64,000 nt of DNA from SZUA-309 sp965230005 (GTDB lineage: Bacteria; Pseudomonadota; Gammaproteobacteria; Pseudomonadales; Azotimanducaceae): positions 62,001-126,000 of the forward strand of contig OZ245934.1 in NCBI GenBank assembly GCA_965230005.1, in the 5' to 3' direction. Shown here piece after piece: positions 1 through 8,828 of this stretch. The position numbers and the translations under genes are program-made. How positions within the stretch are numbered: the stretch's first letter is position 1; each line of letters begins with the position of its first letter. The notes under the pieces were generated by a model that was given only the letters and a program-made list of their open reading frames with translations, was not told where the DNA came from and did not search any database.

Positions 1-381
1 ACCGGCGAGGCTGATGAAAGCCCTCGCAAGGAGATGTTCTACTTCACCGACGACGGATCTATCTCCGCACTCCGCTACAACGACTGGAAAATCAGTTTCA
101 CGATTCAGAAGGCTCATGGCTACGACGTCTGGTCGGAGCCCTATACACCGCTGCGTCTGCCGATGATCCAGAACTTGAGGATGGACCCCCTGGAACGAGC
201 CCATGAAGAGGCGAGCGGCTTTGATGAATGGGGCGCCAACCGACTCTTTGTGTTGGTTCCTGCGCAGACGGTGGTAGGCAACTTCCTGCAGACCTTCGTC
301 GAGTTTCCCCCAAGGCAGAAGCCCGGAAGTTTCTCCCTGGACCGGGTGTTGGAGAAGCTCCAGGAAGGCAGAACCAACTAG
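1..381 (+). CDS. Arylsulfatase, C-terminal end (partial, gene starts before window)
   Basis: The frame is open from base 1 and ends at the TAG at 379-381, so only the last 126 residues are present. The stretch with FYFTDDGSISALRYNDWK, LRMDPLERA and the tail FPPRQKPGSFSLDRVLEKLQ matches the C-terminal subdomain of arylsulfatases of the alkaline-phosphatase superfamily, where an LRxDPxERA-type motif is typical. The catalytic formylglycine Cys/Ser and most metal ligands lie upstream and cannot be checked. The internal ATG at 34 should not be taken as the start. A DUF3604 gene follows after about 120 bases with no obvious terminator, so joint expression is possible. Family is likely; substrate is unknown. 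Confidence 0.85.
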   Translation, partial: TGEADESPRKEMFYFTDDGSISALRYNDWKISFTIQKAHGYDVWSEPYTPLRLPMIQNLRMDPLERAHEEASGFDEWGANRLFVLVPAQTVVGNFLQTFVEFPPRQKPGSFSLDRVLEKLQEGRTN

Positions 382-503
382 GCGGAATCGGCTAAGCAGA
401 TGGCTAGTGGTGGGGAGCCCTCCACGAGTAACGGTTGCTTGAGGGCCCGTATGAATCACGGCCTCACGAGGAGAACGGCGATGGGTAAGAGCGAGGTTCG
501 GGT

Positions 504-2426
504 ATGGCGCACATAACTCGTCTTATGGGGCTCATTTTCGCGATGGCGGCACCGTTCAACGCGCTGCATGCGGCGTCCGTTGGCCTCTTGCCTACCGACG
601 AAGACGCCGAGAACGTCGGGCGAACGCCGAGTTACTCTCCCTACGCGGGTCGGAGTTTTCCCACCGAGGTGTACTGGGGTGACACCCATGTGCACACAGA
701 CAACTCTCTGGATGCCAAGGGCTTCGGCGCCGTTTTAGATGTGGAGACTGCCTACCGCTTCGCCCGCGGTGAGGAGGTGTTATCCAATACGGGGATTCCG
801 ATCCAGCTCTCCCGGCCGCTCGACTGGCTGGTCGTCTCGGACCATTCCGATGGCATGGGCGCCATGAAAGAGATCTTTGCCGGTAATCCGAATCTCATGG
901 CAGATCCCCAGGTGCGCGAGTGGAACCGGGCCATGAGCGCAGGCGGTGCTGCGGCGTTTGATGCCACTATGGAAGTGATCAACGCTTTCTCGCAGGGCGT
1001 CATTCCCGCCGTAGTTCTCGACCGCGATTTCCAGAAGACGGTCTGGGACAACTACGTGGATACCGCCGAGGCGTTCAACGATCCCGGGCGTTTCACGGCC
1101 ATCATTGGCTACGAATGGACGTCGACTGAAGACGGCAACAACTTGCACCGCAATGTGCTCTATCGTGACGACGGCGATCGGGCGCGGCAGATGGTGCCTT
1201 ACACCACGGCAGAAAGCTTCAATCCGGAAGACCTCTGGGCCTGGATGGAAAGCTACGAAACAAAGACCGGCGGCAGTGTGCTGGCGCTCGCGCACAACGG
1301 CAACATGTCGAACGGGATCATGTTCCCGGTGGAGATTAATCCGGCCACGGGCAGGCGCCTTGGCGGTGATTACATGAAGCGTCGCGCGCGCTGGGAGCCG
1401 CTTTATGAAGTCACTCAGATCAAAGGGGATGGTGAAGCGCACCCGAAACTCTCTCCGGACGACCCCTTTGCTGACTTCGAAACCCTGGAGTTGGGTAATC
1501 TGAACCTGACCGTCGTCAAAGAAGACGACATGCTGCAGTACGAATATGCACGGGAGGCGCTGAAGAACGGCCTGGTGCTCGAATCCCGCTTCGGCACGAA
1601 CCCCTACCAGTTCGGCATGGTGGGATCCTCGGATACGCACACCGGCGTTGCCGCCGTGCAGGAGGACAACTACATCGGCAAACATGCTGGCACAGAACCC
1701 TCCCCGGAGCGTTGGGACCACCCAATGGCCAAATTCGCTGGTCGCCAGTACGACGGATGGGCCATGTCCGCTTCCGGCTACGCCGCCGTCTGGGCTACGG
1801 AGAACACACGGGAAGCCCTCTTCGACGCCATGAAACGTAAAGAGGTGTACGCGACGTCCGGCTCGCGCATGCTCGTGCGCTTCTTTGGTGGCTGGGAGTT
1901 CACCGCCGAAGATGCCAACACCCGTCTACCGGCGGCGGCAGGCTATTCGAAGGGCGTACCGATGGGCGGGCGACTGGGTACGGCTCCGGAAGGTGTTGCG
2001 CCAACCTTTCTCATTGCCGCATTGAAGGATCCGCTCTCGGGCAATTTGGATCGAGTTCAGGTGGTTAAAGGCTGGATCGATGGCCGGAACCGCACCTACG
2101 AAAAGGTCTACAACGTGGCCTGGGGCGATGCGGACAGCCGCAGCCTCGATGCAAACGGCAAGCTGCCACCGGTTGGCAACACGGTGGATGTGGCAAACGC
2201 TACGTGGACCAACACGATCGGTGACCCGGAGCTGATTACTGTGTGGACTGATCCTGATTTCGATGCCGAGCAGCGTGCTTTTTACTACGTACGCGTCCTG
2301 GAGATACCCACGCCACGTTGGGTTGCCTACGACGCTGCACGCTACGACATCGAGATACCGGACGGCGTACCCATGGTCCTGCAGGAGCGCGCTTACACAT
2401 CGCCTATCTGGTATTCACCGCAATAG
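504..2426 (+). CDS. DUF3604 family protein, secreted, PHP-like metal-binding
   Basis: The product is 640 residues with an N-terminal signal peptide (hydrophobic LMGLIFAMAAPFNALHA). A metal-binding signature follows: GDTHVHTDNSLDA puts His62 and His64 in an HxH pair, SDHSDG lies near residue 113, and SSDTHTG lies near 375. This spacing is characteristic of DUF3604 (PF12228), which resembles PHP-type metallohydrolases. The family often sits near sulfatases and TonB receptors in marine bacteria. Its reaction is not established; hydrolysis of a phosphate or sulfate ester in the periplasm is an inference. The start ATG has an AGGTT-like ribosome site about 7 bases upstream. The gene lies between a sulfatase and a carbonic anhydrase on the same strand. 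Confidence 0.85.
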   Translation: MAHITRLMGLIFAMAAPFNALHAASVGLLPTDEDAENVGRTPSYSPYAGRSFPTEVYWGDTHVHTDNSLDAKGFGAVLDVETAYRFARGEEVLSNTGIPIQLSRPLDWLVVSDHSDGMGAMKEIFAGNPNLMADPQVREWNRAMSAGGAAAFDATMEVINAFSQGVIPAVVLDRDFQKTVWDNYVDTAEAFNDPGRFTAIIGYEWTSTEDGNNLHRNVLYRDDGDRARQMVPYTTAESFNPEDLWAWMESYETKTGGSVLALAHNGNMSNGIMFPVEINPATGRRLGGDYMKRRARWEPLYEVTQIKGDGEAHPKLSPDDPFADFETLELGNLNLTVVKEDDMLQYEYAREALKNGLVLESRFGTNPYQFGMVGSSDTHTGVAAVQEDNYIGKHAGTEPSPERWDHPMAKFAGRQYDGWAMSASGYAAVWATENTREALFDAMKRKEVYATSGSRMLVRFFGGWEFTAEDANTRLPAAAGYSKGVPMGGRLGTAPEGVAPTFLIAALKDPLSGNLDRVQVVKGWIDGRNRTYEKVYNVAWGDADSRSLDANGKLPPVGNTVDVANATWTNTIGDPELITVWTDPDFDAEQRAFYYVRVLEIPTPRWVAYDAARYDIEIPDGVPMVLQERAYTSPIWYSPQ

Positions 2427-2436
2427 GACCCGCGGC

Positions 2437-3231
2437 GTGCGTTTGCGATGGTTCTCTACGATTGTGCTGATGGTCTGGTTGCAGCCCGTAGCGGCTGATG
2501 AGTGGGGCTACCAGGGTAAGGTGGGGCCCGAATATTGGGGATCACTCGAGAGGGCGAATGCGCTTTGCGCAGAAGGACGAGCGCAGTCGCCCTTGAATCT
2601 CGTCGAAACTGCGAGTGAAACCGTCCACGAAATCGATCGTGTTTTCGATGCGCCACTTCTCGATGTGGGCGAACGGGCTCACGTGATGGATCTCATCGAT
2701 AACGGCCACACCATTCAGGTGTCGTCCGATGCCTCGGTCTCTCTGCGGATCGATGGTGAGTTCTACGAGCTCGTTCAGTTCCACTTTCATGGCCCGAGCG
2801 AGCATAAGGTCAATGGGTTGGCGTTCCCAATCGAAAGTCACTTTGTGATGGCGAGCGAGTCAGGTGCTCTTGCAGTGCTTGGTGTGCTGTATCGCGAAGG
2901 TGCACATGACACCGAGTTTGACTCGATTATCGCTGCTCTCCCTGAGGGGCCCGGCGATGCGCGTCATCTCGAGGGACTTGATCTGAACCTCGAAGACCTG
3001 AAGCCTCTGCCACGTCGCTACTTTCGCTATGAAGGCTCCCTGACGACGCCGCCCTGCAGTGAGGGGGTGAAATGGATCGTCGTCGCTGACCCGCAGCCGC
3101 TCAGTGCGGAGCAGATTGAAGCCCTCGCGATACATCTGCATGACAACAATCGACCTGTACAGCCGCTCCATGATCGTCATGTGCTGCTTGTTACGCCTGA
3201 GCAGGATGGCGACGCGGCAGCGCCGCCTTAG
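2437..3231 (+). CDS. Alpha-class carbonic anhydrase, periplasmic
   Basis: Catalyses reversible CO2 hydration. I place the start at the GTG at 2437, ten bases after the DUF3604 stop and preceded by AGGA, giving 264 residues with a signal peptide ending in QPVAA. The longer frame from 2263 lies inside the upstream gene. Family signatures are QFHFHGPSEH (zinc ligands His116 and His118), ESHFVM (His135, third ligand) and the C-terminal EGSLTTPPCSEGVKW. Cys44 and the Cys in TPPCSEG could form the disulfide common in bacterial alpha enzymes. All catalytic features seen are intact. The export signal suggests a role in periplasmic CO2/bicarbonate exchange. Confidence 0.93.
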   Translation: MRLRWFSTIVLMVWLQPVAADEWGYQGKVGPEYWGSLERANALCAEGRAQSPLNLVETASETVHEIDRVFDAPLLDVGERAHVMDLIDNGHTIQVSSDASVSLRIDGEFYELVQFHFHGPSEHKVNGLAFPIESHFVMASESGALAVLGVLYREGAHDTEFDSIIAALPEGPGDARHLEGLDLNLEDLKPLPRRYFRYEGSLTTPPCSEGVKWIVVADPQPLSAEQIEALAIHLHDNNRPVQPLHDRHVLLVTPEQDGDAAAPP

Positions 3232-4078
3232 CGCGCGCAGTCGCTGCTCTCGCGGCCACCGGGTTTCGCACCCCTTCGAGCCAGCGGGCATCTCGGGCCG
3301 TGGTCGGTGCTCCCATCTATCAATTCTCGTCGTGCTGCTCCTGCTCTCGGAGATCAGTACGGCCGCGGCACGCCAGTTTCTCTTACCCATAGAGCTGGAG
3401 ACGGATCGAGGCGCTGCCAATGGCGACGCAACACTGCTCAGATTGATGCCGGCCTACAACTTGAAGGTCAACGACGACTGGCAGGTTGTGAACCTCGATC
3501 TCGTAGTGATCGCGAATGCACCTGCGGGTGTGCCGGGCCGGCCGGGTAATCCTGAACCGGTTCCGGGCGGTCGGGCCCGGGGACTCAGCGACTGGATTCA
3601 CGCGAGTTTCTTCAATCCCCTGAACGATCGGCCCTTTGCGCTCGGTGCGGGCTTCATGCTCAGCGTACCCACGGCCACCAATGATGCGCTTGGTAGTGGC
3701 AAGTGGGCTGCAGGACCGGCGTTCCGTTTCAGCTATCAAGCTGATCGCTGGCGCCTTGGCGCCTTCGGCGGCCAACGCTGGTCGTTTGCAGGAGATTCAA
3801 ACAGAGCAGATATCAGCCAGCTGTTGATGCGCGGAACCTTCCTCTTCAACCTGTCGCCTAAGTGGTTCTTCGTGTCCACACCCATCATCACAGCCAACTG
3901 GAATGCAGACCGAGGTAAGCGCTGGCTCGTGCCTCTCGGCGGTGGGGTCGGGCGGAAGTTTATGTTTCGCGGCGGCCAGTGGCGGACCTCGGTGCAGTTC
4001 TATGGCAACGTAGTGAAACCGGCTGAGGCGCCAGACTGGTCAGTGCGACTGGCAGTAACGGCTGCGATCGCTCGGTGA
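3206..4078 (+). CDS. Putative outer-membrane channel/transporter-like protein
   Basis: The product is about 290 residues from the ATG at 3206, which overlaps the carbonic anhydrase stop by 26 bases; the true start is uncertain. A long basic N-terminus precedes a hydrophobic segment (LSILVVLLLLSEISTAAA) that looks like a signal peptide. The mature part alternates polar and aromatic residues, with GAGFMLSVPTATNDALGSGKW, GPAFRFSY and repeated GGQRW or GGGVGRKF turns. That is typical of small outer-membrane beta-barrels annotated as transporters of the phenol-degradation (MetA-like) group. The final residues do not form a textbook C-terminal Phe signature. Neighbouring genes suggest cell-envelope function; substrate unknown. 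Confidence 0.6.
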   Translation: MATRQRRLSARSRCSRGHRVSHPFEPAGISGRGRCSHLSILVVLLLLSEISTAAARQFLLPIELETDRGAANGDATLLRLMPAYNLKVNDDWQVVNLDLVVIANAPAGVPGRPGNPEPVPGGRARGLSDWIHASFFNPLNDRPFALGAGFMLSVPTATNDALGSGKWAAGPAFRFSYQADRWRLGAFGGQRWSFAGDSNRADISQLLMRGTFLFNLSPKWFFVSTPIITANWNADRGKRWLVPLGGGVGRKFMFRGGQWRTSVQFYGNVVKPAEAPDWSVRLAVTAAIAR

Positions 4079-4100
4079 GCATTAGCGAGGGAGAGGTGTA

Positions 4101-4745
4101 ATGGAGACTGCAGAACGCGAACGTCAGCGGCGCCAACTGGGTCGTCTGGAAATGCTCATGGACGTGATGTTTGCGCTGATGTTGTTCCGGGTCCTGGCGC
4201 CGTTGCCGATGCCGTCGGCAGAAGACGACTGGTCCTGGGAGTTCGGTGCCCTTGCCGGCCTCTGGCAGGAGATCGGCCCTGCGTTCCTGATGGCCATGAT
4301 TGGCGTCATCCTGATCGTCATCTACTGGCTGCAGAGTAATAAGATGCTGGGGAATCTGGAGCGTACCAATGGCCCGCATGTCTCCTTCAGCATCGGCCAG
4401 CTCGTGTTCCTGATGTTGTATGCCTATGCGATGGCGATGGCCGAGGACTTCGACTCGCCGACCACGCGGGCGCTGCAGAGCTTTGCCCTCGCTGGGGTCG
4501 GTTTCTGTGGATTTTTCGGTTTCCGTTATGCAGCTAAAGAGCGTCGGCTGCTGAGTAATTCGATCTCTGATCGGGAAGCCGATGCGCTGAAGGTTTCGGT
4601 GCTCCCGGAGCCCGTCGCAGGATTGCTCACGGTGCCGCTCGCGTTTCTGGGTCCCTGGGCCTGGGAGCTGGGGTGGCTCGTCATGCTGCCCCTCGGCAGC
4701 TGGCTGCGGCGGCGGCACGATGCGCGCTATCTGGAGAGTCACTAG
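4101..4745 (+). CDS. TMEM175/DUF1211-like integral membrane protein
   Basis: The product is 214 residues with about six hydrophobic segments and a good ribosome site (GGGAGAGG, five bases before ATG). The opening RLEMLMDVMFALMLFRVL lines up with the first helix of TMEM175-type potassium channels, normally RxEAFSDGVFAIAxT. IYWLQSNKMLGNLERTN lines up with the family's third-helix region, normally WxxHxxxF. The hallmark FSD is replaced by LMD and the His by Gln/Ser, so the protein is divergent and channel activity is doubtful. The gene sits between the channel-like outer-membrane protein and the AsmA gene, only 16 bases before the latter. Family assignment is by pattern only. Confidence 0.55.
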   Translation: METAERERQRRQLGRLEMLMDVMFALMLFRVLAPLPMPSAEDDWSWEFGALAGLWQEIGPAFLMAMIGVILIVIYWLQSNKMLGNLERTNGPHVSFSIGQLVFLMLYAYAMAMAEDFDSPTTRALQSFALAGVGFCGFFGFRYAAKERRLLSNSISDREADALKVSVLPEPVAGLLTVPLAFLGPWAWELGWLVMLPLGSWLRRRHDARYLESH

Positions 4746-4761
4746 AAAGGGAGGGGTTGTG

Positions 4762-7530
4762 ATGCGCCGAGTTTTTCTCTGGGCTGGCGGGTTGTTTCTC
4801 CTGCTGCTCTGTGGGCTCCTGGTCGTCGTGCTCGTCATCGACCTAGGGCGCTTCAAGAACCCGATGCTCGCCGCTGCGAGCGAAGTTCTGGGTCGATCAG
4901 TCTCCATGGATGGCGAACTCAGCGTTCGAATCGGCAAACGCGTTCTAGTGGAAGCCGAGGGTCTTCGCCTCGCCAGCGTGGACTGGGCTGAGGCGGAGAA
5001 CCTACTCGAGATCGATCGCCTCAGCCTGGATTTAGATACGCTGTCCCTGTTAAGCGATGAAATTGTCGTGCACAGCGTTGCCCTCTCCGGGCTGCGTGCC
5101 AGCCTCGAGGAGAGTGAGGAGGGCGCCGACAACTACACGCTACCATTCTTCGAGGAGCCTTCCGAGGCGGCAACGCCCGGAGTTCGTCTCGTTCACCTCG
5201 AGGCTCGAGACATCGAAGTCTCCTACACGACACCCGCGCTGCCGCAGTCGCTGCTGCTCGCAGTTGCACGGCTCGATCTCGTCCAGGAAGCCTCGGATCT
5301 CGTGCTGGAACTCCTTGGATCGTTGAATGGCGAGGCACTGGCTGCCCAGGGAACGATCGGATCTATGGATGATCTGCTGGCGGCGACCAATGTGGATTTT
5401 GAGCTGGACGGAAATCTGGGTGAAGTACAGTTCACGGCACTGGGTACCGTCGATGACCTGACGGAGCCGCGAAGGCCGCAGTTGCGGGCAGACCTCACCG
5501 GTCCCGATGCGCGCTATCTGTTGGGTCTCCTCGGTCTTGAACCCATTACATCCGGTCCGCTTCGATTCGAAGTCGAGGTGCAACCTGGGGCGGATAAGGT
5601 GACCCTCGCCGCTGCGGGTGAGTTCGGTGAGTTTCAGCTCCGCGCCGACGCCAGCACGACCGATCTGCAGCGGCTTCCCGAGGCTGAACTCAGCGCCGAT
5701 GCGGCCGGTCCCAGTCTCGCCAACCTTGGTACGTTTCTCGGCCTGCCGGATGTGCCGGAAGAGCCCTTTGATCTCGCCGTAAGAGCCGCACTCGTCAGCG
5801 AGCATCTCCAGGTAGAGACGTTGCAGTTTGCAGCCGGTGACGCCGTTGTCGACCTTGAAGCCGATCTGCCCGCGTTCCCAAGCCTGGCCGGCGGGACGGC
5901 GAAGCTCGCGGTGAACGGCCCGCATATCGGCCATTTCACTCGCCTGCTCGGTCTGCCCGGACGAATGTCGGGTCCCTTCAGCATCGACGGCACGCTCGTG
6001 CAGGGAGAGGTTGAGGGGGATCTGCAGCTATCGTTGGAAGCTGAAGCCCTGCGAGGGACGGTCCAGGCAACCGTGTCGAATCAGGCCGACCTCACAGGCA
6101 CGAACTTCTCGGCCGGGGTAGAAGGCGCTGATGCCTCTCTCCTTGCTGCAGCGCTGGATCTGCAAGGGATTCCCAAACAACCGTTTGCAGTGTCCCTTGA
6201 AGCGGGGATGGAAGCTGAGGCGCTCAGAATTGATCGCAGCACCATCCGCTTCGGACGCGATCAGCTCTCGATCACCGGCGTTGTTGGACGCGATCCTTTG
6301 AGCGCGCAAACGCAGCTTAGAGTAAGCAGCGCGCTGTCGGATCTCGCTGGAACCCTCGCAGACTTTGGCCTCGAAGCCCCAGAGACGCTGCCGACAAACG
6401 CGCTCACGCTGACCTTCGATGTCTCGCGAGTGGAAGCCGCCACGAAGATCATCGGCCAACTTGGCGCCGACCCCGGCCTCAGCCTGGCCGTAGATGGGCG
6501 GGTCGGCGACAGCTTTACACCGGGTGATGCGGGACTGACGTTCGACTTGGCAATGGACGAGGTGGCGGCGTTGCTGCCGGCCGATCAGCTCTTCGGCCTT
6601 AGCGGGGCGCTGGATGCCCAAGGTCAGGTGTTTTTCGAGGATGAACGGCTGCGAGTGGGAGACCTCGATGTCAAACTGGGTTCTGCCAGCTTCCAAGGTG
6701 CCGTCAGCACACCCCTGGATGCACCCTTTACAAGGGTCAATGCGACCATAGAACTCTCTGTCGCGCGTCTCTCTGAGCTGTTGCCTGAGCTGAACGAACA
6801 GTTGGCACTGAGTGCTGAGGTCCCTCCTGTGGCGGTCAGTGGACTCGTCGATTGGCTGGGGGATGGTATCGAAACGGATGGCCTCCAGATAAGCCTCGGC
6901 GAGGCAGAGTTGGTGGTCGATGGTGCGCTGGCGTTCCCCGTGAACGAGGGTGTGCAGACGCTTGAGATCAACGCCGGGTTCCCCTCCCTGCGCGAGTTGG
7001 ACTTTTTGAGCCCCAGGCCGTTGCCCGAAGAACCGCTAGCACTGGCGGTAGTGTTGACCGGGGCGCCGCAGTGGATTGAGGTGGTGATCAATCAGCTGGA
7101 TCTTGGCAAATCATCGCTTACAGCCCGGGCGGAGGCACTGCTACCGGAAACCGAGGCCGATCGGCCGTCGGTTAGCCTGACGCTGCGCTCACCGCGCCTG
7201 GACCTGCATCCCTATGTTGGTTATCTCGCGGAAGAGCCTGCGCCCGAAGCGGCGACGACGGTTGACGATGGACGGGTGATTCCCGATATCGAGCTACCGC
7301 TCGAGCTGCTCACGGTGGCGGATGTGGACGTCGATATCGACATTGCCGAGGTGCTCGTGGCCGATAGAACTCTTGAAGATGCGCGCCTGCGTGGGACGCT
7401 CCTGGAGGGTAATCTCGATGTCGAAGATCTCAGTCTTACCGGCCCGAACGGCACACTGACGGCAGAACTCGAAGTGGAGTCGGTGCCTCAAGGTGCCGAC
7501 CTGCGCGTGCAGATCCTGGGCGATACGTGA
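4762..7530 (+). CDS. AsmA-family protein, N-terminal part (frameshifted gene)
   Basis: AsmA-type proteins anchor in the inner membrane and span the periplasm; several affect outer-membrane lipid transport. This part (about 922 residues) starts at the ATG at 4762, preceded by AAAGGGAGGGG. An N-terminal helix (VFLWAGGLFLLLLCGLLVVVLVIDLG) is followed by the family's FKNPMLAAASEVLGRSVSMDGELSVRIG motif region and then long repetitive beta-strand sequence rich in Leu, Asp and Ala. The frame stops at 7528-7530 in the middle of the conserved C-terminal AsmA region. The next frame, overlapping by 4 bases, continues exactly that domain. I read the two as one gene split by a single-base indel; translational coupling by GTGA is the alternative. 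Confidence 0.85.
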   Translation: MRRVFLWAGGLFLLLLCGLLVVVLVIDLGRFKNPMLAAASEVLGRSVSMDGELSVRIGKRVLVEAEGLRLASVDWAEAENLLEIDRLSLDLDTLSLLSDEIVVHSVALSGLRASLEESEEGADNYTLPFFEEPSEAATPGVRLVHLEARDIEVSYTTPALPQSLLLAVARLDLVQEASDLVLELLGSLNGEALAAQGTIGSMDDLLAATNVDFELDGNLGEVQFTALGTVDDLTEPRRPQLRADLTGPDARYLLGLLGLEPITSGPLRFEVEVQPGADKVTLAAAGEFGEFQLRADASTTDLQRLPEAELSADAAGPSLANLGTFLGLPDVPEEPFDLAVRAALVSEHLQVETLQFAAGDAVVDLEADLPAFPSLAGGTAKLAVNGPHIGHFTRLLGLPGRMSGPFSIDGTLVQGEVEGDLQLSLEAEALRGTVQATVSNQADLTGTNFSAGVEGADASLLAAALDLQGIPKQPFAVSLEAGMEAEALRIDRSTIRFGRDQLSITGVVGRDPLSAQTQLRVSSALSDLAGTLADFGLEAPETLPTNALTLTFDVSRVEAATKIIGQLGADPGLSLAVDGRVGDSFTPGDAGLTFDLAMDEVAALLPADQLFGLSGALDAQGQVFFEDERLRVGDLDVKLGSASFQGAVSTPLDAPFTRVNATIELSVARLSELLPELNEQLALSAEVPPVAVSGLVDWLGDGIETDGLQISLGEAELVVDGALAFPVNEGVQTLEINAGFPSLRELDFLSPRPLPEEPLALAVVLTGAPQWIEVVINQLDLGKSSLTARAEALLPETEADRPSVSLTLRSPRLDLHPYVGYLAEEPAPEAATTVDDGRVIPDIELPLELLTVADVDVDIDIAEVLVADRTLEDARLRGTLLEGNLDVEDLSLTGPNGTLTAELEVESVPQGADLRVQILGDT

Positions 7531-8189
7531 AGCTCGGACTACCGGCTGCCACGCAGGATGCCTGGGAAGGCCTGCCGACCTACGATCTCGATGTCCGTAT
7601 CAATAGCCGCGGCCGGTCCGTCCGCGAACATGCAGCCAGCGCCACCGGCTATTTCAAAAGTGTCGCTGAGCCCGGCTTCCTCGATCTTGCGGCGATGCGT
7701 TTCTTCACTCGGGATTTCGCCGCTCAGGTGCTCGAGACGGTAAACCCCTTTGTGAAGAACGAAGCGGTCTCTCATCTTGCCTGCGCGGGTTTGCTGATAG
7801 AGATTCAGGATGGCGTGCTGTTTGGAGATCCGGCGATGATCTTTCAAACGGACCGGCTCAACATCTTTTCTGTAGCAAAAGTCGATCTCGATACGGAGAA
7901 GCTCAATGCCACGTTTCGCACACAGGCCCGCCGTGGACTGGGTATCGGCATCGGCGACATCGTCTCTCCCTTCACGGAGATTGGCGGCACCCTGGCCAGC
8001 CCACGCTTGCAGCTGAACAGCACCAGCGCCGTGTTTCGGGGCAGTGCGACACTCGCTACCGGCGGCATTTCGTTCCTTGTCAGAAAGGCGCACGAGCGGG
8101 TGCTGGCCGATAAGAACCCCTGCCGGACGGAAGTGGAGGCAGCTGAGGCCGATCTGGCTGGGCGCGAGATTGCGGTGCCGCCCGACTAG
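7527..8189 (+). CDS. AsmA-family protein, C-terminal part (continuation after frameshift)
   Basis: This 220-residue frame begins at the GTG at 7527, inside the stop of the upstream frame. It carries the conserved AsmA C-terminal domain: YDLDVRINSRGRSVREHAAS, FFTRDFAAQVLETVNPF, HLACAGLLIEIQDGVL, and then IVSPFTEIGGTLASPRLQL. It has no signal or membrane anchor of its own, so it is unlikely to work alone in the periplasm. One extra base near 7527 (giving Leu between ...GDT and KLGLPA) would restore a single protein of about 1,140 residues. No slippery heptamer is visible at the junction. Sequencing error, pseudogenisation and true coupling cannot be separated from this sequence. Confidence 0.8.
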   Translation: MKLGLPAATQDAWEGLPTYDLDVRINSRGRSVREHAASATGYFKSVAEPGFLDLAAMRFFTRDFAAQVLETVNPFVKNEAVSHLACAGLLIEIQDGVLFGDPAMIFQTDRLNIFSVAKVDLDTEKLNATFRTQARRGLGIGIGDIVSPFTEIGGTLASPRLQLNSTSAVFRGSATLATGGISFLVRKAHERVLADKNPCRTEVEAAEADLAGREIAVPPD

Positions 8190-8233
8190 GTCGGCGCCGC
8201 TACGGCTGCAGCGACGGCGCTTCTGACGGGCAT

Positions 8234-8794
8234 TTAACCGCCGCTGGCGGCCTGCCAGACGATGGACAGCCCCATCGCCAGCGCCGTGATGACCGTGCCG
8301 GCAACGTGGACGGTTTGATTGCGGCTGAGCATCAGCCCGAGGAACACGGCGACCAGCAGCCCATTCGGGAGACTGATCATGCCCAGGGTGCCGTAACGGA
8401 CGTCCAGGCCGAGGATCCAGGCCTGCTCGAGGGCAAGCATCAGAAAGAATCGACCGCTCACGGCGAAGTAGGCGCTCATACCGTCGGCGCCTTCCGCTGC
8501 AGGCACGGGTGAGCTGATCACGCTGACCGCGAACAGCACCAGCATGGGGCCGACGATGAGGTAGAGGAAGTCCAGGAAGCGCCAGTCCTCGATGTCGAGA
8601 ATTGCCGTGGTTTCCCAGAAGAGCGCGAGCGATGCCAGCAGCAGCAGCACCATCCAGGCCAGGTGCACGCCGGGCAGTGCGGGTTTCCTCAATCCGCCGG
8701 CAACGTCCGAGAGCGCCATGAGCAGATTGCCGATGGCCATGCCGAGGACGGTGACGAACATGATCGCCGTCAGCAGGGTGGCAGGATTGTCCAC
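8234..8794 (-). CDS. Hypothetical integral membrane protein (about 5-6 helices)
   Basis: The product is 186 residues and very hydrophobic. Segments such as LLTAIMFVTVLGMAIGNLLM, LAWMVLLLLASLALFW, LYLIVGPMLVLFAVSVI and VAGTVITALAMGLSIVW predict five or six transmembrane helices. No catalytic or ligand motif is recognisable. It is convergent with the AsmA gene (44 bases between stops) and lies just downstream of the outer-membrane barrel gene on the same strand, with 34 bases between them, so the two may be co-transcribed. I do not recognise the family. The reading frame is supported by the hydrophobicity pattern and neat spacing. Confidence 0.65.
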   Translation of the reverse strand: MDNPATLLTAIMFVTVLGMAIGNLLMALSDVAGGLRKPALPGVHLAWMVLLLLASLALFWETTAILDIEDWRFLDFLYLIVGPMLVLFAVSVISSPVPAAEGADGMSAYFAVSGRFFLMLALEQAWILGLDVRYGTLGMISLPNGLLVAVFLGLMLSRNQTVHVAGTVITALAMGLSIVWQAASGG

Positions 8795-8828
8795 GATCGC
8801 CCTCGGTGGATGGTTCCGAACCGAGCGC

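Noticed and set aside
3960..5132. 390-codon minus-strand frame
   Set aside because: Overlaps the outer-membrane, TMEM175-like and AsmA genes, and its Ser/Arg/Gln-rich composition is not protein-like.
7515..7545. Programmed frameshift in AsmA
   Set aside because: No slippery heptamer or evident downstream stem was seen, so an indel is simpler.
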